From NCBI GenBank assembly GCA_030704615.1, contig CM060731.1, positions 1,984,001 through 2,048,000 on the forward strand: a DNA stretch of 64,000 bases. Reading direction: 5' to 3'. Below are positions 1-10,800 of the stretch, in pieces (position 1 is the stretch's first letter; every line of letters starts with the position of its first letter). The notes under the pieces are model-generated. The model saw only the letters and a list, made by a program, of their open reading frames with translations. It did no database searches and was not told where the DNA came from. Source of the DNA: Takakia lepidozioides. Its lineage: Eukaryota; Streptophyta; Takakiopsida; Takakiales; Takakiaceae. The position numbers were made by a program, and so were the translations under genes.

Positions 1-46
1 GGCCGTGATGAGTGGGCCAAGACTCACCGCGACTCATCACCGGGAG
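1..46 (+). repeat. Fragment of the Ty3 chromovirus LTR
   Basis: The first 46 bases match an internal stretch of the LTR found complete at 34867, 43662, 49910 and 53195: both contain GGGCCAAGACTCACCGCGAC followed by TCATCACCGGGAG. Similarity stops at about position 46, where unrelated sequence begins. It is a broken LTR or the edge of an element lying to the left of the window. Confidence 0.8.
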
Positions 47-399
47 CAACTTTAGAGTGCACATGAGAGAACAAAATATGGTTCTGGGTCCAAATGACTT
101 TTGTTTACTCCCAAATTTTGCACACACATTGCATATGCTATCATTAAGCATATGGCTTGAAAATGGAATTAAAAAAAAATCATGTGCAGGCGAAACGTTA
201 TTTTCCGTCTCTAGGACACATAGCTGCGTTTAACACTAGAATGACCCATTGAATCAACTTGGTTCAAGCTCATATTTGGTCCACATGTGCATAAGTATGT
301 TTAGATCACATATGCAAAGTTGCAACCCACACGAGCAACAAAAAAAATATTTACATCAATCGATTAATCGGATGTAGACAAAGTACATCATGAGAATAT
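47..399. other. Intergenic, no gene seen
   Basis: AT-rich sequence without a convincing reading frame on either strand. A CACTAGAATG string occurs near 233 but has no partner terminus, so it is not called as a transposon end. Confidence 0.5.
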
Positions 400-985
400 C
401 TACAATGCCCCTCTACGCGATCCCTGTCTCAAAGGAACCCTATTTCTATCATACACATCCCACTTACGCTGTAATCGGAGGTCCCAATCATCCCGGGAGA
501 ACTCGTATGATGCAAATAGCTCGCTGCCAGCCCTAATAGTCCTATTAGCACATGTCATCACAAACATGTGTATCCCCTCACAGTATACCGACGTATGATC
601 ACAAAAACTCTCTTGCCCATCGCTTCGCTCGTCCCATACTACATTGAATCTCCTAGGATCCAAAAGAACTGTTGACCAACCCAGCAACATTGCCGAAGAT
701 ATCGGGGTCACCATCACAAAATCTGATCTCAATGGGAGATAACCCCCGTCTATGTACAGCCTGTCCGTTGACACACAAAATGTAGGGTAGGATGTATGGG
801 GCTTCGAGGCGTAATGTACGGAACACCTTGGAGGTGTAGTATGGACCGTAGTAGGGAAACAAGTCCACCATGTTGTTTCTCCGAGGAGGAACCACAATAT
901 CATTGACCGTGAATAAACCCCGACCCATAGTAGGGTCTGTAGCGGCTCTCACAACATACCGTCTCCCCCAATACTCGAAATCGGC
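400..985 (-). pseudogene. SET-domain protein fragment, frameshifted
   Basis: Two overlapping minus-strand frames together read as one SET-like domain. The first (985 down to about 653) has the N-terminal GRGLF turn (G-x-G motif), a tyrosine-rich YYGPYY segment and GNVAGLVNSS, which occupies the place of the N-H-S-C substrate and cofactor motif. After a one-base shift the second frame (about 650 down to 403) continues with VVWDER, ANRTIRAG and GSELFASYE, matching the C-terminal G-E-E-L-x-x-x-Y block. SET proteins methylate lysines, usually on histones. The histidine of N-H-S-C is absent, as in divergent SET families, so activity is doubtful. No pre-SET or post-SET cysteine cluster is visible. 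It adjoins repeat family R, so it may be cargo of a mobile element. Confidence 0.6.
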
Positions 986-2160
986 AGTAACTTGCAAAGT
1001 CACTCCAAACCACCACAGATCATCCCAATGAGCTAACTTACAAAATTCAATATGCAAATTCAGGGCTGAGCCTGATGAGAGGGAAAAACAGGTCGAAGAA
1101 GAAGGCTGAAATGTGTTGAAGAAGGTACCTTCATTAGCAGTGCCTTGTTCCATCCATTGCGCTGCTGTTCCCAGTTGACCATCTACCCACATTGTCCCAC
1201 CATTGACAAGGGTCAGAAAAGTGTTCATTCCAAAGCTTCTCTTCATCTCTATTATCAGTTTTTGGGTACTTTCCGGCTGCCACATTGGCAGTAACTTGCA
1301 AAATCACTCCAAACCACCACATATCCACCTAACGAGCCAACTTACAGAATTCAATATGCAAATTCAGGGTTGATCCTGATGAGAGGGCAAAACACGCTGA
1401 AACAGGTCAAAGAAAATGGTGCCCTCAAGCTGAAATATGTTGAAGAAGGTACCTTCATTAGCCGTGCCTTGTGGTGTCAATTGTGCTGCTGCCGCTGCTG
1501 TTTCCAGTTGAGCATCTACCCAGGCAAATTTCTTGTAGCTATTGATCCACAGGGAATCCGACGTAATCTTGTGTGTGAAATCCGGCCCACTTGGATGAAT
1601 CTGGACCTCTATCCCTGGTCTTCAGCTATCCCTGCATGTGTACAAATCATGAATACATCCTCAGCCTTGCTGCTAGCAGCTGACACTCACGGCGTGAAGT
1701 TTTTTCAACACCCCAACCCTACTTATTACAGTAGTTCCAACTCTGAATTGCATGTCAGAAAAATGTTCATTCCAAAGCTTATCTTCATCTTTGTTATCTG
1801 TTTTTGGGTACTTTCCTGCTGCCACATCGGCAGTACCTGCAAAGTCACTCCAAACCACCACAGATCCCCCCAACGAGCTAACTTACAAAATTCAATATGC
1901 AATTTCAGGGCTGAGTCTGATGAGAGGGCAAAACAGGCTGAAATAGGTCGAATCAGAAGATGCCTCACCACATTGTCCTCGACCTTCTGTCATGACCCAC
2001 GGAGGACTTGACTGACCATCAACCCAAGAGGACCTCTTCTGTGTGCTTACTTGTGTCTGTAGTCAGGTAATGACAGATTGGTCAGTGAGAACCACCATGG
2101 TGCAGCTGAGCGGGCAGAGATTGAAACACGGCCTGCTAAGACCAAGCTGACTCTCCCAAG
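986..2160. repeat. Repeat family R, three adjacent partial copies
   Basis: The block holds repeated versions (about 990-1150, 1205-1480, 1755-2150) of a sequence with recognisable landmarks: CAAAGTCACTCCAAACCACC, CAATATGCA(A)ATTCAGGG, TGATGAGAGGGCAAAACA, and in the last copy GAGAACCACCATGGTGCAGC. The same landmarks recur at 37860-38420, 41030-41560 and 55560-56470 inside two CACTA elements. On the minus strand, about 1620 to 1370, there is exon-like coding (SLWINSYKK, QGTANEGTFFN), and the last part recurs near 1130, so the family probably derives from a duplicated gene segment. Product not recognised. Confidence 0.65.
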
Positions 2161-2190
2161 AACCTTGTAAACATCAGGAAGAATACCACA

Positions 2191-2367
2191 TTGCTCTGCG
2201 GTCGACCATTCAGGGGAGAGGAGTGGAGGGAAAAGAGAAAGCCCGCGGAAGGGAAGGCGAATGCGGGAGAGGAGTGGAGAGGAGATGAGAGGAGGAGAGA
2301 GAAAAGAGAAAGCCGCGGGAGGGAAGGGGAGAAAGATCGCGGGGAGACAGAAAAAAAAACCAAACAA
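2191..2367. repeat. Purine-biased GGGAGAGGAGTGGAG-type low-complexity tract
   Basis: A strongly purine-biased stretch with imperfect repeats of AGAGGAGTGGAG and GAGAAAGCCCGCGGAAGGGA on the plus strand. It yields long open frames in several phases only because it is low complexity. On the minus strand it lies directly downstream of the tRNA-like block at 2368-2440 and could be the body of a tRNA-derived retroelement. Confidence 0.4.
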
Positions 2368-2440
2368 AAGGATGATCCCGCGATTTGATCCCGCGGTGCA
2401 TCACAGCCTCGTCGTCGTTCTTACCACTACACTACCCCTT
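2368..2440 (-). repeat. tRNA-like sequence (Pol III box A and B)
   Basis: Read on the minus strand this shows TAGTGTAGTGGTAAGA, close to the box A of Glu/Asp-type plant tRNAs, and GGGATCAAATC near the box B position. The 5' side does not pair with the 3' side to make an acceptor stem, so it is not a functional tRNA. It is more likely the head of a tRNA-derived SINE or a tRNA pseudogene. Confidence 0.4.
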
Positions 2441-2517
2441 AAAACTCAACAACCCCCTCCTGTAATATTATATTTAAGGTGTTTTAAACCCCCCTCTGTA
2501 TGTATAATGTTGTACAT

Positions 2518-2537
2518 GGGGGGGGGGGGGGGGGGGG
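2518..2537 (+). repeat. Poly-G tract, 20 bases
   Basis: Uninterrupted run of 20 G. Such a run is difficult to sequence, so its length is uncertain. The downstream 2580-2830 stretch is GC-rich and gives open frames on both strands, but none looks like a recognisable protein. Confidence 0.8.
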
Positions 2538-3308
2538 TTTTAAAATACCCCTTCCTGTGCACGCACGTGGCTGGTACATTTAATGAGGAGTGCACCCCCC
2601 AGGTTGCGACCGCAAGAAAAAAAAAACTCGCCGCAACCCCCCGCGGCGACCGTGCCCAGCCGTCGCATCGGGGGATTGCGACGGGCCGCGGGGATGGCGT
2701 CGCAGGCCCAGCGCCGCGCCCAGCGTGGGGACGCGGCTGGCATCGCTAACCCCCCTCCATTTGCAGTAGTGAGGAAGGCTCGTCTTCTTCTAGTCGAGCC
2801 TTCCGAGGCCTCTCTCGCCGCCATAGCTCTAGTGCTTGAGATGGAGTGTGGGTGAGGTCTATATGGTGGAGTCTTTTAGCAAAGGTGCCATTGGCTTGAC
2901 TTATATAACGTGATAGAGTGGGTTCACCTCTTTTCACCAGTTCCGTATCAGTAATTGTGGCATAGCTTTCTAGGACTATATGCTAGGAAGTGTGGTTGGA
3001 CAAAGATGTATGTTGTGGCACAATGCTTAGGTGCACGACATGGTAAAAGATAGGAGTGGTTAAAGGGGCAAGTGGGTTTTCCGCTTTTTCCTTCTAGTGT
3101 ATAACCTTTTTGATAACCTCCGGAAGTTTGTAGCTCAAAGAACCTCCCAACACTGGTAAAGTCTTGACCAGAGGACTTTCCTAGATTTGAGGTGTCTGTT
3201 ACGACCCCCCCCCCTCCCACATGGCCCGAAAATCCAAAAAAGACCAAGGGTGAGGATTTCACTAGCTTAAGAAACGTGTGTGAGTGTCTGATACATGTCT
3301 CTGGCCGC

Positions 3309-3336
3309 GGGGGGGGGGGGGGGGGGGGGGGGGGGG
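3309..3336 (+). repeat. Poly-G tract, 28 bases
   Basis: Second uninterrupted G run, preceded at about 3206 by a C8-type run. Between the two G tracts (2850-3300) no supported gene is visible. The open frames crossing these tracts encode only proline or glycine runs and are artefacts. Confidence 0.8.
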
Positions 3337-3840
3337 TTTCCATAATCTGCAGTTATGGCCCTTTGCCCACGGCAAAAATAGGAAAGCCTATTGCATGAAG
3401 TTTCGGTCTAGGAAGTCCCCATTTTCACAAAAGAAAAATATAATATCTTCATAATACATCATTAAACTATAAACTAATTTTATGCTTATCCCCTCTAGGT
3501 AAATTTTGGCATTGTTTATATTTACATATACCCAAAAAAATAAATCACATAGCACTGCATTTTACCGAGTCTGAGGGTAAGTTAAAATTAAAGAAAAGTA
3601 TCAAGTTGCACCGAACCCGAACTTCCAATTCAAGTGGCCAACTTCCCCAGACCTGGAGGGTAAGTAAACCCATATATCCGCGCAACACTCATCTGTTACA
3701 CCCCTCGGACATCAATCAGGGAAATCTGCCAATTCCAGGTCTTGTTTTTTGATAACCATGGGTTCCCGAATTGCTACCCTCTTGTGGAATTGATACCTTG
3801 TGTGATGATCCATATCACACAAGCGGAAACACGACCAACA

Positions 3841-3910
3841 GTTGGTAGCTCAGTTGGATAGTGCACTCAGTGCCACCCAGATGAATAAGGGGCCCAGGTT
3901 TGAAGGGGGG
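3841..3910 (+). repeat. tRNA-derived SINE head
   Basis: Begins GGTAGCTCAGTTGGATAG, a near-consensus Pol III box A, and about 50 bases later has CCAGGTTTGAAG at the box B position. The intervening GTGCCACCCAGATGA string is shared with the piece at 12541 (GTGCCACCCAGGTGA), which indicates a dispersed family rather than a single tRNA pseudogene. No acceptor stem forms. Confidence 0.5.
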
Positions 3911-4084
3911 TGTGAGGATTAGAGAGTGGTCCAGGAATTAAAAAGCGGGTGATATAGTAAGCTACACCACGACTTGAATTAACCGTCATGTAAAGGGAGT
4001 AAGAATTTAGAAAAAACAAGGCATGAGGCCGACAGCTATTAAATGGGGGAGGGTTCAGGCTGCAAATTGGGTAAGAAGGTGTGG

Positions 4085-4260
4085 CATGCCGGTTTCTAGG
4101 GCTCACACGGGCAACCTTCTAGAAGGGTCCCACCGGCAGGCTTCTAGAAGGGCCCCACCGCCCCTGAGAGGCTATATAAACGAGAGCCCCCTGCGTAGTA
4201 GTTACTAAGTTACCACTTACTAGTTAATAAGTGTGGGCTCTGTAGGCGCAGGGCCCTAAA
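4085..4260 (+). promoter_or_regulatory. Promoter-like block: two TTCTAGAAG motifs and a TATA box
   Basis: CTTCTAGAAGG occurs twice (about 4117 and 4140). Each is an inverted TTC/GAA pair like a heat-shock-element core. About 25 bases after the second copy lies CTATATAAAC (about 4170-4180), a good plant TATA box, and a transcription start would be expected near 4200-4210. The arrangement resembles the U3/R part of a solo LTR, but I could not define LTR ends. The downstream TNP2 pseudogene starts about 200 bp later and might once have been driven from here. Confidence 0.4.
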
Positions 4261-4299
4261 AACAAAACATAAACATGAACCATAGATATATTAATTAAT

Positions 4300-4401
4300 A
4301 GGGACAACACAGTAAGAGATGATTCTGGGTCAAATCCTGCTATCTTGATGGCTCTGGTATGTTCTTCCCCCCCAACCCTTGGGCAGTGTCCCATGCGAAA
4401 G
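4300..4401 (+). repeat. SINE-like fragment
   Basis: GATTCTGGGTCAAATCCTGCT is followed by a C-rich tract and TTGGGCAGTGTCCCATG. The order and much of the sequence match 12541-12640 (GATTCTGCGTTTAAATCCTG, then CTTCCCCTGGGCAGCATC). The AAATCC core fits a Pol III box B. It abuts the TNP2 homology that begins at about 4402. Confidence 0.4.
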
Positions 4402-5585
4402 CCTTCACGGAGGCTGTAAATCCTCTAAGCTTGCAGCCACCATGCTTATAATGAATCTATGCACAACACATGGGGTTACAAATGCCTTTGCGGATGAAAT
4501 GTTCTCCTTGCTATAGAAAACCTTGTTGCCACAACCGAACGTACTACCCACATCTTTCTACCATGCAAAGACCATGGTGAGCAAGCTGGGGCTTGCTTAT
4601 GAGAAGATCGATGCTTGCCCAAAGGGGTGTGTGTTGTTTAGGGGGAACTTGCGAGGTTCAGAGAGGTGCCCCAAATGTCAAAGCGCCCAATTAAAAAATG
4701 TGGGGAAATCCAAGGTACCTGTTAAGGTGCTTCGACATTTTCCATTGATACCACGCCTTTTGCGTATGTATAGATGCTCTTCTATTGCACAATTAATGAC
4801 CTGGCACAGTCAGAATGCAAGCAACGATGGCCTTGTACGCCATGCAGCTGATTCAAAGGCTTGGAAACACATTGATGCTACTTGGCCCGACTTTGCAGTA
4901 GAGCCTTGCAATGTAAGGCTTGGTTTTTCCTTGGATGGAATGAACCCGTTTGGTGATAAGAACAATTGCTGGTCAACATGGCCAGTGTTGACGCTGGTAT
5001 ACAACCTACCTCCGTGGCTCACTACAAAGAAGTTCTTTGTCATGCTTACTCTCTTGATTCCAGGAAAACAGTCAGTTACCAGTGAGCAGATAGATGTGTA
5101 CTTAGCACCACTGATTGAGGAGTTACTTGTTTTGTGGAGGGGGGTTCGGGCATATGACATATGCAAACATGTTGGTGAGAGAACCTTCATACTACGCGCC
5201 ATACTATTATGGAGCATCCATGATTTTCCTGCTTATGGCCTACTTGCAGGATGTGTCACAAAAGGCTACAAAGCGTGTCCAGTATGCGGTCCTCATGTAG
5301 ATGCAAGACACTCTAAAGTTTTGGGAAAAACTATCTATCTTGGTCACCGCAGGCTCCTCCCTCGGGCCCATCCCTACCGCAGGAACCGCATACACTTCAA
5401 TGGGCAGGAGGAGATGCGTGCGAAGCCACCTCCGTTCACACCGGTTGAACAAGAGGCCGATGTTGTTGAGGCTGCAGGTTATGACCTTGACCCTAGTGCT
5501 TTTCTTGATGCTGAAGTTCATCCAGCCAAGGTTCATGGTATCAAAAGATGGAGCTGTCTATGGGATTTACCATACTGGAAGGTAC
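4402..5585 (+). pseudogene. CACTA (En/Spm) TNP2-type transposase, broken
   Basis: Reads as the N-terminal and central part of the plant TNP2 transposase family, which binds and cuts CACTA element ends in the nucleus. Landmarks in order: SSKLAAT and MVSKLGLAYEKIDACP with a CPKGCVLFRG and CPKCQ zinc-binding-like pair, then LGFSLDGMNPFGDKNNCWS containing an acidic residue of the DDE-type core, then PVLTLVYNLPPWL and LAGCVTKGYKACPVCG. Homology extends upstream of the open frame through an in-frame TAG at 4514-4516. At 5583 it stops at WDLPYWK, where the DNA reads AAG|GTACC, a possible splice donor, but no following exon is visible. A full TNP2 is much longer, so this is truncated as well as interrupted. 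Confidence 0.85.
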
Positions 5586-7560
5586 CCCCTGCACTTGTAC
5601 TTGTTTGAGTTCAATGTTCTTTGTAAATGGAAAAGGTAGTGCCCATGTAGTGGTTACTTCTTACTTTCCGAGTGGTAAAATAGCAGTGCATATTATTTGG
5701 ACTTCACGAAAGAGGTTATTTTTTCCTCTTACTGATTTGTTTTTAAAAATAAATTTTAAACAAAGGAAACCGAGGACCGACGCCTGATTGCTATCGCTCC
5801 CAGGTGTTTCCCTTAAAAAAATTAAAAATTAAAATAAAAACACGATAAGTTGCATGGCAAGCTCCGCCCTCACTCTCTTAGAAGGGCCTTAACTGATGAA
5901 CGCCCTTGCTCCAGTTCTTTACCCTACACAAACATGGGCGGGCTCACCTGTGAAAGCACCACCCTATACTCCGACCCACAAGGATCGTGGCGCACATGAA
6001 TTGCTATTGGGCACTCCGGGTACGAGGCAACCTTTACAGTCACATGCAACCCACGTGAGGGGGTGAGCTTGCCCACGACTGCCCTGGGGCGGCGAGGCCA
6101 ACCATCAGACCAAAAGCAGCGATCACTAGGATCCGGGCAGGTCCGACATGTAACACCAGCGCCCACCAAATATGACGCGGATGGCAGAAAACAGCTAGAC
6201 ATACATACAAATGTTGCCCAATCAATCTTACTACTTAACACTAGTTACATAATGTGAAGCATTGCGATCTCATTCAGAACTAGCCAACTCCACGAGACTT
6301 GGGCAGCCTTACTTGGGTCCTCACTCCTCACCTGCAGGTACTTGATGAAGATGTGCTCCACATGTGCCTCAAACACATGAGCACCCTCGTGGATGGCCCC
6401 GACCCTGAGCACACTCTATGCTCATGAAGCATGGATGTCGAAACCAGTGTTGATCTGGTATCTGGGTTTCACCGGGTATCAACCCGGGCATCAACCCGGG
6501 TCTCTCCTAACCTAACCTACTGTTCTCTGTTTCCGTAAACATTTGTAGTACCCTGCTAGAAGGTTCTCGAGTTCCCTGGCGGCCCCCCAAACCCTAACAG
6601 GCGGCGGTTAGGGTTCTCTTTTCCCCGGCCCCTACCAGAGCTCAACTCGTCGCTGTAGGTCTGTTCGGGTATCATGTTAATATGCACATATAGACATTAT
6701 GGATCCAGGGTTTCATGTGATTATGAGCGCCTCTTTTGGCAGCTTCGGCGGGGGTACTTTGTAATGTAGAATAGAGATTTAGGGCTAGGGGCATATACTA
6801 GCTGTTTTGATTATAACAATGACACTTTGATCTTCATTTACGAGACGCTATGGATGCAATTCTGATTCAATGTATAATTGTATGGAGGTTGGTATCATAT
6901 GAGATGAGCAGGTTTCCCTTGTGATTTTCTTGAATATTCAAATGGCCATTTGAATAGTTCAGATGACCATTTCAATATTGAATACTATTGAATTTGAATT
7001 TGAATACTAGTACCATTTTTATTTTTTTTAATACCATATCTGAGTTCATATTTCTAGGTTATTGACATTCAGATACCATTGCTCATATCCGGATTGATTT
7101 TTTTTCAAAACCACTCTATGCATACCAGATTCATACTTGAAAAAATCAGGGGCTGCATTATTGGAAAACCTACCTGCCTTAAAAAAGTTCAGCACTGCAT
7201 ACTAGGACCCTTCTGGTATTACCAATTCAAGATACCATACCAACACTCGTCGAAACTCAAGCTTTGCGTGCTGGCAGCCCAGACCTTCAAAGCCCAGCTT
7301 TTATTCTAGAGAACCTAGTTCCCGTGTGCTGCTACCTTTATCAGCTAAAGTAGAACCCATCTTTCGGGAACCCGTCTCATCCATCTCAGCATTGGGGTAT
7401 CGCGGTTGACATGGATTTCCATCACTGCAGATCGTATGAGAAAATCTTAGTGCAGAAAATTATCAAAAAACACGAGATTGATTCCATGTTGAACTTATGT
7501 CCACAAATATTTAACTAGTACCGATAGACATGTCTAATATCTATGATGAAACCCTGTAAG
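5586..7560. other. Intergenic, no gene supported
   Basis: Mostly AT-rich. A minus-strand open frame at 5924-6241 has no recognisable motif and is not called. Around 6463-6503 there are two adjacent ACCCGGG(C/T)ATCAACCCGGG-type repeats. At 6590-6598 and 6606-6615 AACCCTAAC and GGTTAGGGTT form a small hairpin with telomere-like sequence, too short to be a telomeric repeat. Confidence 0.5.
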
Positions 7561-7567
7561 ACTTTAT

Positions 7568-7783
7568 TTACAACATGTACAATGAGTGAACGTGCATATG
7601 GTCCACCCTTGCCATCATGCGGAGTGACTCCGGGGAGTATTGATTGTCACTTTGCTGACTATCATTTTGGAGGCGACGAGGCGGCGAGTTAACATTGTTG
7701 GCGACAGTTTCAGCGGCCTCCAAAGTAGCTACAAGGTCCTGGACATTTGGGAGATCAATGGATTTCACGCCCACTAACGCCAA
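7568..7783 (-). CDS. Unrecognised short ORF downstream of a retrotransposon
   Basis: A 71-codon frame with balanced composition (DLPNVQDLVATLEAAETVAN, then NSPPRRLQND). I do not recognise it. It lies just 3' of the minus-strand retrotransposon tail at 7786-7880, on the same strand. It could be target DNA into which that element inserted, or a chance frame. No start context or splice sites are decisive. Confidence 0.2.
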   Translation of the reverse strand: MALVGVKSIDLPNVQDLVATLEAAETVANNVNSPPRRLQNDSQQSDNQYSPESLRMMARVDHMHVHSLYML

Positions 7784-7785
7784 AA

Positions 7786-7880
7786 TTTTATAGTAAGCTA
7801 CTCAGCTAGAGAAAAAAACAAAAGCTATAGTAAGCTACTCAACCAGCGACGAAAACAAAAGCTATAGTAAACTACTCAAG
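7786..7880 (-). repeat. Short tandem repeat tail of the non-LTR element
   Basis: About two and a half copies of a roughly 37-bp unit containing ATAGTAAGCTACTCA and AAAACAAAAGCT (plus-strand reading). They directly follow the stop of the retrotransposon polyprotein on its 3' side. Several non-LTR retrotransposon clades end in short tandem repeats rather than poly(A), so this is probably the 3' tail. Confidence 0.55.
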
Positions 7881-10800
7881 CAGAGCGACCCTCCCAGCCA
7901 ACAGCCTGGAGGAGATCAGGCAAGGAGATAGGCAAAGTGTCAGGCAGAGGCGGAAGACGAGATGACGCGGAGCTAGCCACATCAGCCCGATGCAAAATAG
8001 AGATGGCTTGTGCTCTCTGCAAAGCAACTAAAACACGTTGTCGATAGTAGGCGACAAGGACGGAGGCATGTGGGATGCCAGTGGACCCACTCTTGGCTGC
8101 ATCATGTACACATGTCCACGGGAAATCGTCGAAGTGCCGGTGCAATGAGCCAAATATTTCGACCGCCAGTGGAAGAAATGTGTCGGTGGGGCGTTGTAGT
8201 CGCGCTCCTTGGCCTGGGCTGCTACAGTGGCTGCCGTGCCTGGTGTGGTAGCTGTGCGAGATAGCAGATCCGCTCGAGTGGGGTCGGCGAGAACGACATC
8301 TGCTAAGGTACGCAAACCATCTCTAGATAGGACGATGTCAACACGGCGGCGTGTAGAGTGGGATGTGAGCGTGGGTCGTAGATGTGGTTGCTCACGCAGT
8401 ACATGATACCCTGCCTCCCGAGCAATAGATGCCACCGCATCGCGAACCATATCATGAGACGCAGTGCGCTCACCACCACATGGACAGCGGAGGAGATGGA
8501 TGGCAAGGTCATCAATAGGCTGAAGACAGACGCAGCGCTGAAGGCCCAATGCCGAAGGATGAGGCAAACCGAGTCGAAGGCGGAACGCAATAGTGAAAAT
8601 AGGGGATGAGAGGCGAAAATGTGCGATAGTGGGTCGTGCTGTCAACCATGCCCCTGCTCCGGGTCCTGCGCATGATAGAAGTCGGGCTCGATGCAACTCA
8701 GAAGAAGCACTTGAGAGCATGCCGGAAAAAGAATGACGGTGCACGCGCTCGGAAATGGACTCCTGAAGATGGTCGAGGCCTTGAGCAACCAACTGCTCAA
8801 ATGGTGACATGCTCACGCCGGTGCCGGAAGAAGATCTCGTGCAGAGCGGAGATGCTGCTGAAAGGGTAAAATGCCACTGTCGACATGTGCAACGGCGTCC
8901 ATAAGGATGGGACGATGGTCACAGAGAAATCGTGAAGTGAGGGCTGGCGCCACCAATGCCCAACTGCCGAGGAAAGCTGACGGGGCGGTAGTGACAGTGG
9001 ACAAAAGACCCACACCACCGGAAGAGACGGGCAAGGTGGCTTGCTGTCGTGGCAAAAGTCCTTGATCACCCTCCAGAGCTCCTGGTCCTAACAATCTCCC
9101 GAAGATAGTCATCATGGTAGTATCAAACCCAGATAAGAGGTGTAGGAAATTTGGGCTGGGTGGAACAGTGCGCAAGAGATATGAGGGACGCTGAAGGAAA
9201 CATTTGGTCAAGATTCCATATGCTACCTGTACATCTCCGAGCCTAGGAAGGAGATCGGCGTGGGTGGCATCCTGGTGGAGTGCATCTTCCAAAAAGGACG
9301 TTGTGAACTGGGTGGTGTCAAAAGGGACTCCCAGGATTCTGATGCCATTGGGCGGAGCAATGAAGTGAGCAGGGAGGACAAAATCTGCAAGGAGACCGGA
9401 CAGAGACCACACCGCACATTTGCGAGGTTGCACTGAAAGGCCCACGACATAGAGTTTGGTGACAAAATGATAGTAAGCTGAAAGTACCTGTGAGGCAGGG
9501 CCTACAATGTGCGTGTCGTCTGCCACCGACGGAAAAAGACAAGATGAGTGAACTTGTGCAGAAGCCGTGAGGGCATAGACATGAGCCATGGCAAACAAAG
9601 GTCCTCCTAAAGGGTCGCCTTGGCGGGTCCTAACCTCGGACTGAATGATGGAGCACTCACCTAGGCGAGAATGATTACTGTAGTATAGGGGAGTGGTGGA
9701 TGCATAGAATAATCAAACAAACGGAATGAGCTGGTGGAAATCTCCTCCGGCTGAACGGAGCTCCTGAAAGATAGCCGCTCGTGAGACAGTGTTGAAAGCG
9801 TTGGTGACGTCGACCTGGAGAACCACCCAATCCGGATGAAGATCAAGAGCTGCACGAATCCCCTGAACCACCGCCTCGCAACCGCCTGGAGTGGCGACCC
9901 CGAACTGGTGCGGAAAGAGGTGTCCGGAGAAGGCATCTCGAAACTGACGACAAAGTGAGAGGCTGACAAAGCGGTAAAGAACCTTTCCAACTGCGATAGG
10001 GCGGATGCCAGTACCTGAGGGTTTGCTCATAGCCAACAATCTGGAGGCCTCAAGGAGACGGGCCACTGGGGCAGGGATACGGCCAGCAGCAATGAAGGAG
10101 CAAATCTGAAATAGCTGAGAGAAGCCACTAGTAGAGTCCTGTGGAGAGAAATAGTCGCGTAAGTACTCATACAGGAGACCGGAAGGACCTGCTGCTGCAA
10201 GATGGGGACTACGCGTGAAGGCCTGAGTGAAGACCTCCCGATCTAGCTTGAGATCCTGGTCTGGCTCGAAGTCCTCAACAAAAAGCGACAGAATATCCTG
10301 AGCTGATGGGTGAAGGGCTTCGAGGGCAGTGACAGTATCCGGTGATGGAGGCGCTGGTGAGGAAGGTGCTAAAGCCTTGGCGCGCCGTGAGTACTCGCCA
10401 ACGCGGCCTAACATGAGACTATGACGAAGTCGCCTGTGGGTCGATGAGGGTGGCTGCGTGGAGGAAGCGGGAGGGGCATGTGCCGCAAGGGCTAGTACCC
10501 GTAATTGATGCTCATCTTGCAGACTCTCCCAATCTCCAGATAAAAAACGGCGAAGATGGATGCGCGTCTCTCTGTGCCCTGACTGACCGCCAGGAGGGGG
10601 CAAAACCAAACACCACTGAGGAAATAACAAGAAAAGATACCATGCTGGTATATCATCAGGATCACGAGCCAGCCTGTCTAAGGGTAGACGGAGTGCCAGT
10701 TGGACCTCATGACGTAGTGCCACCGGAATTCTTGTATAAAGACGAGGCCTTGGCAGTCCTAGCTGAAATGCGCCCAAAACATCTAGCACTGAAAGCCAAT

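Noticed and set aside
2191-2855. Several overlapping ORFs on both strands
   Set aside because: All arise from low-complexity purine-rich or GC-rich sequence around the poly-G run and have no motif.
6590-6615. Telomere-like AACCCTAAC / GGTTAGGGTT
   Set aside because: One short inverted copy only; no tandem TTTAGGG array.
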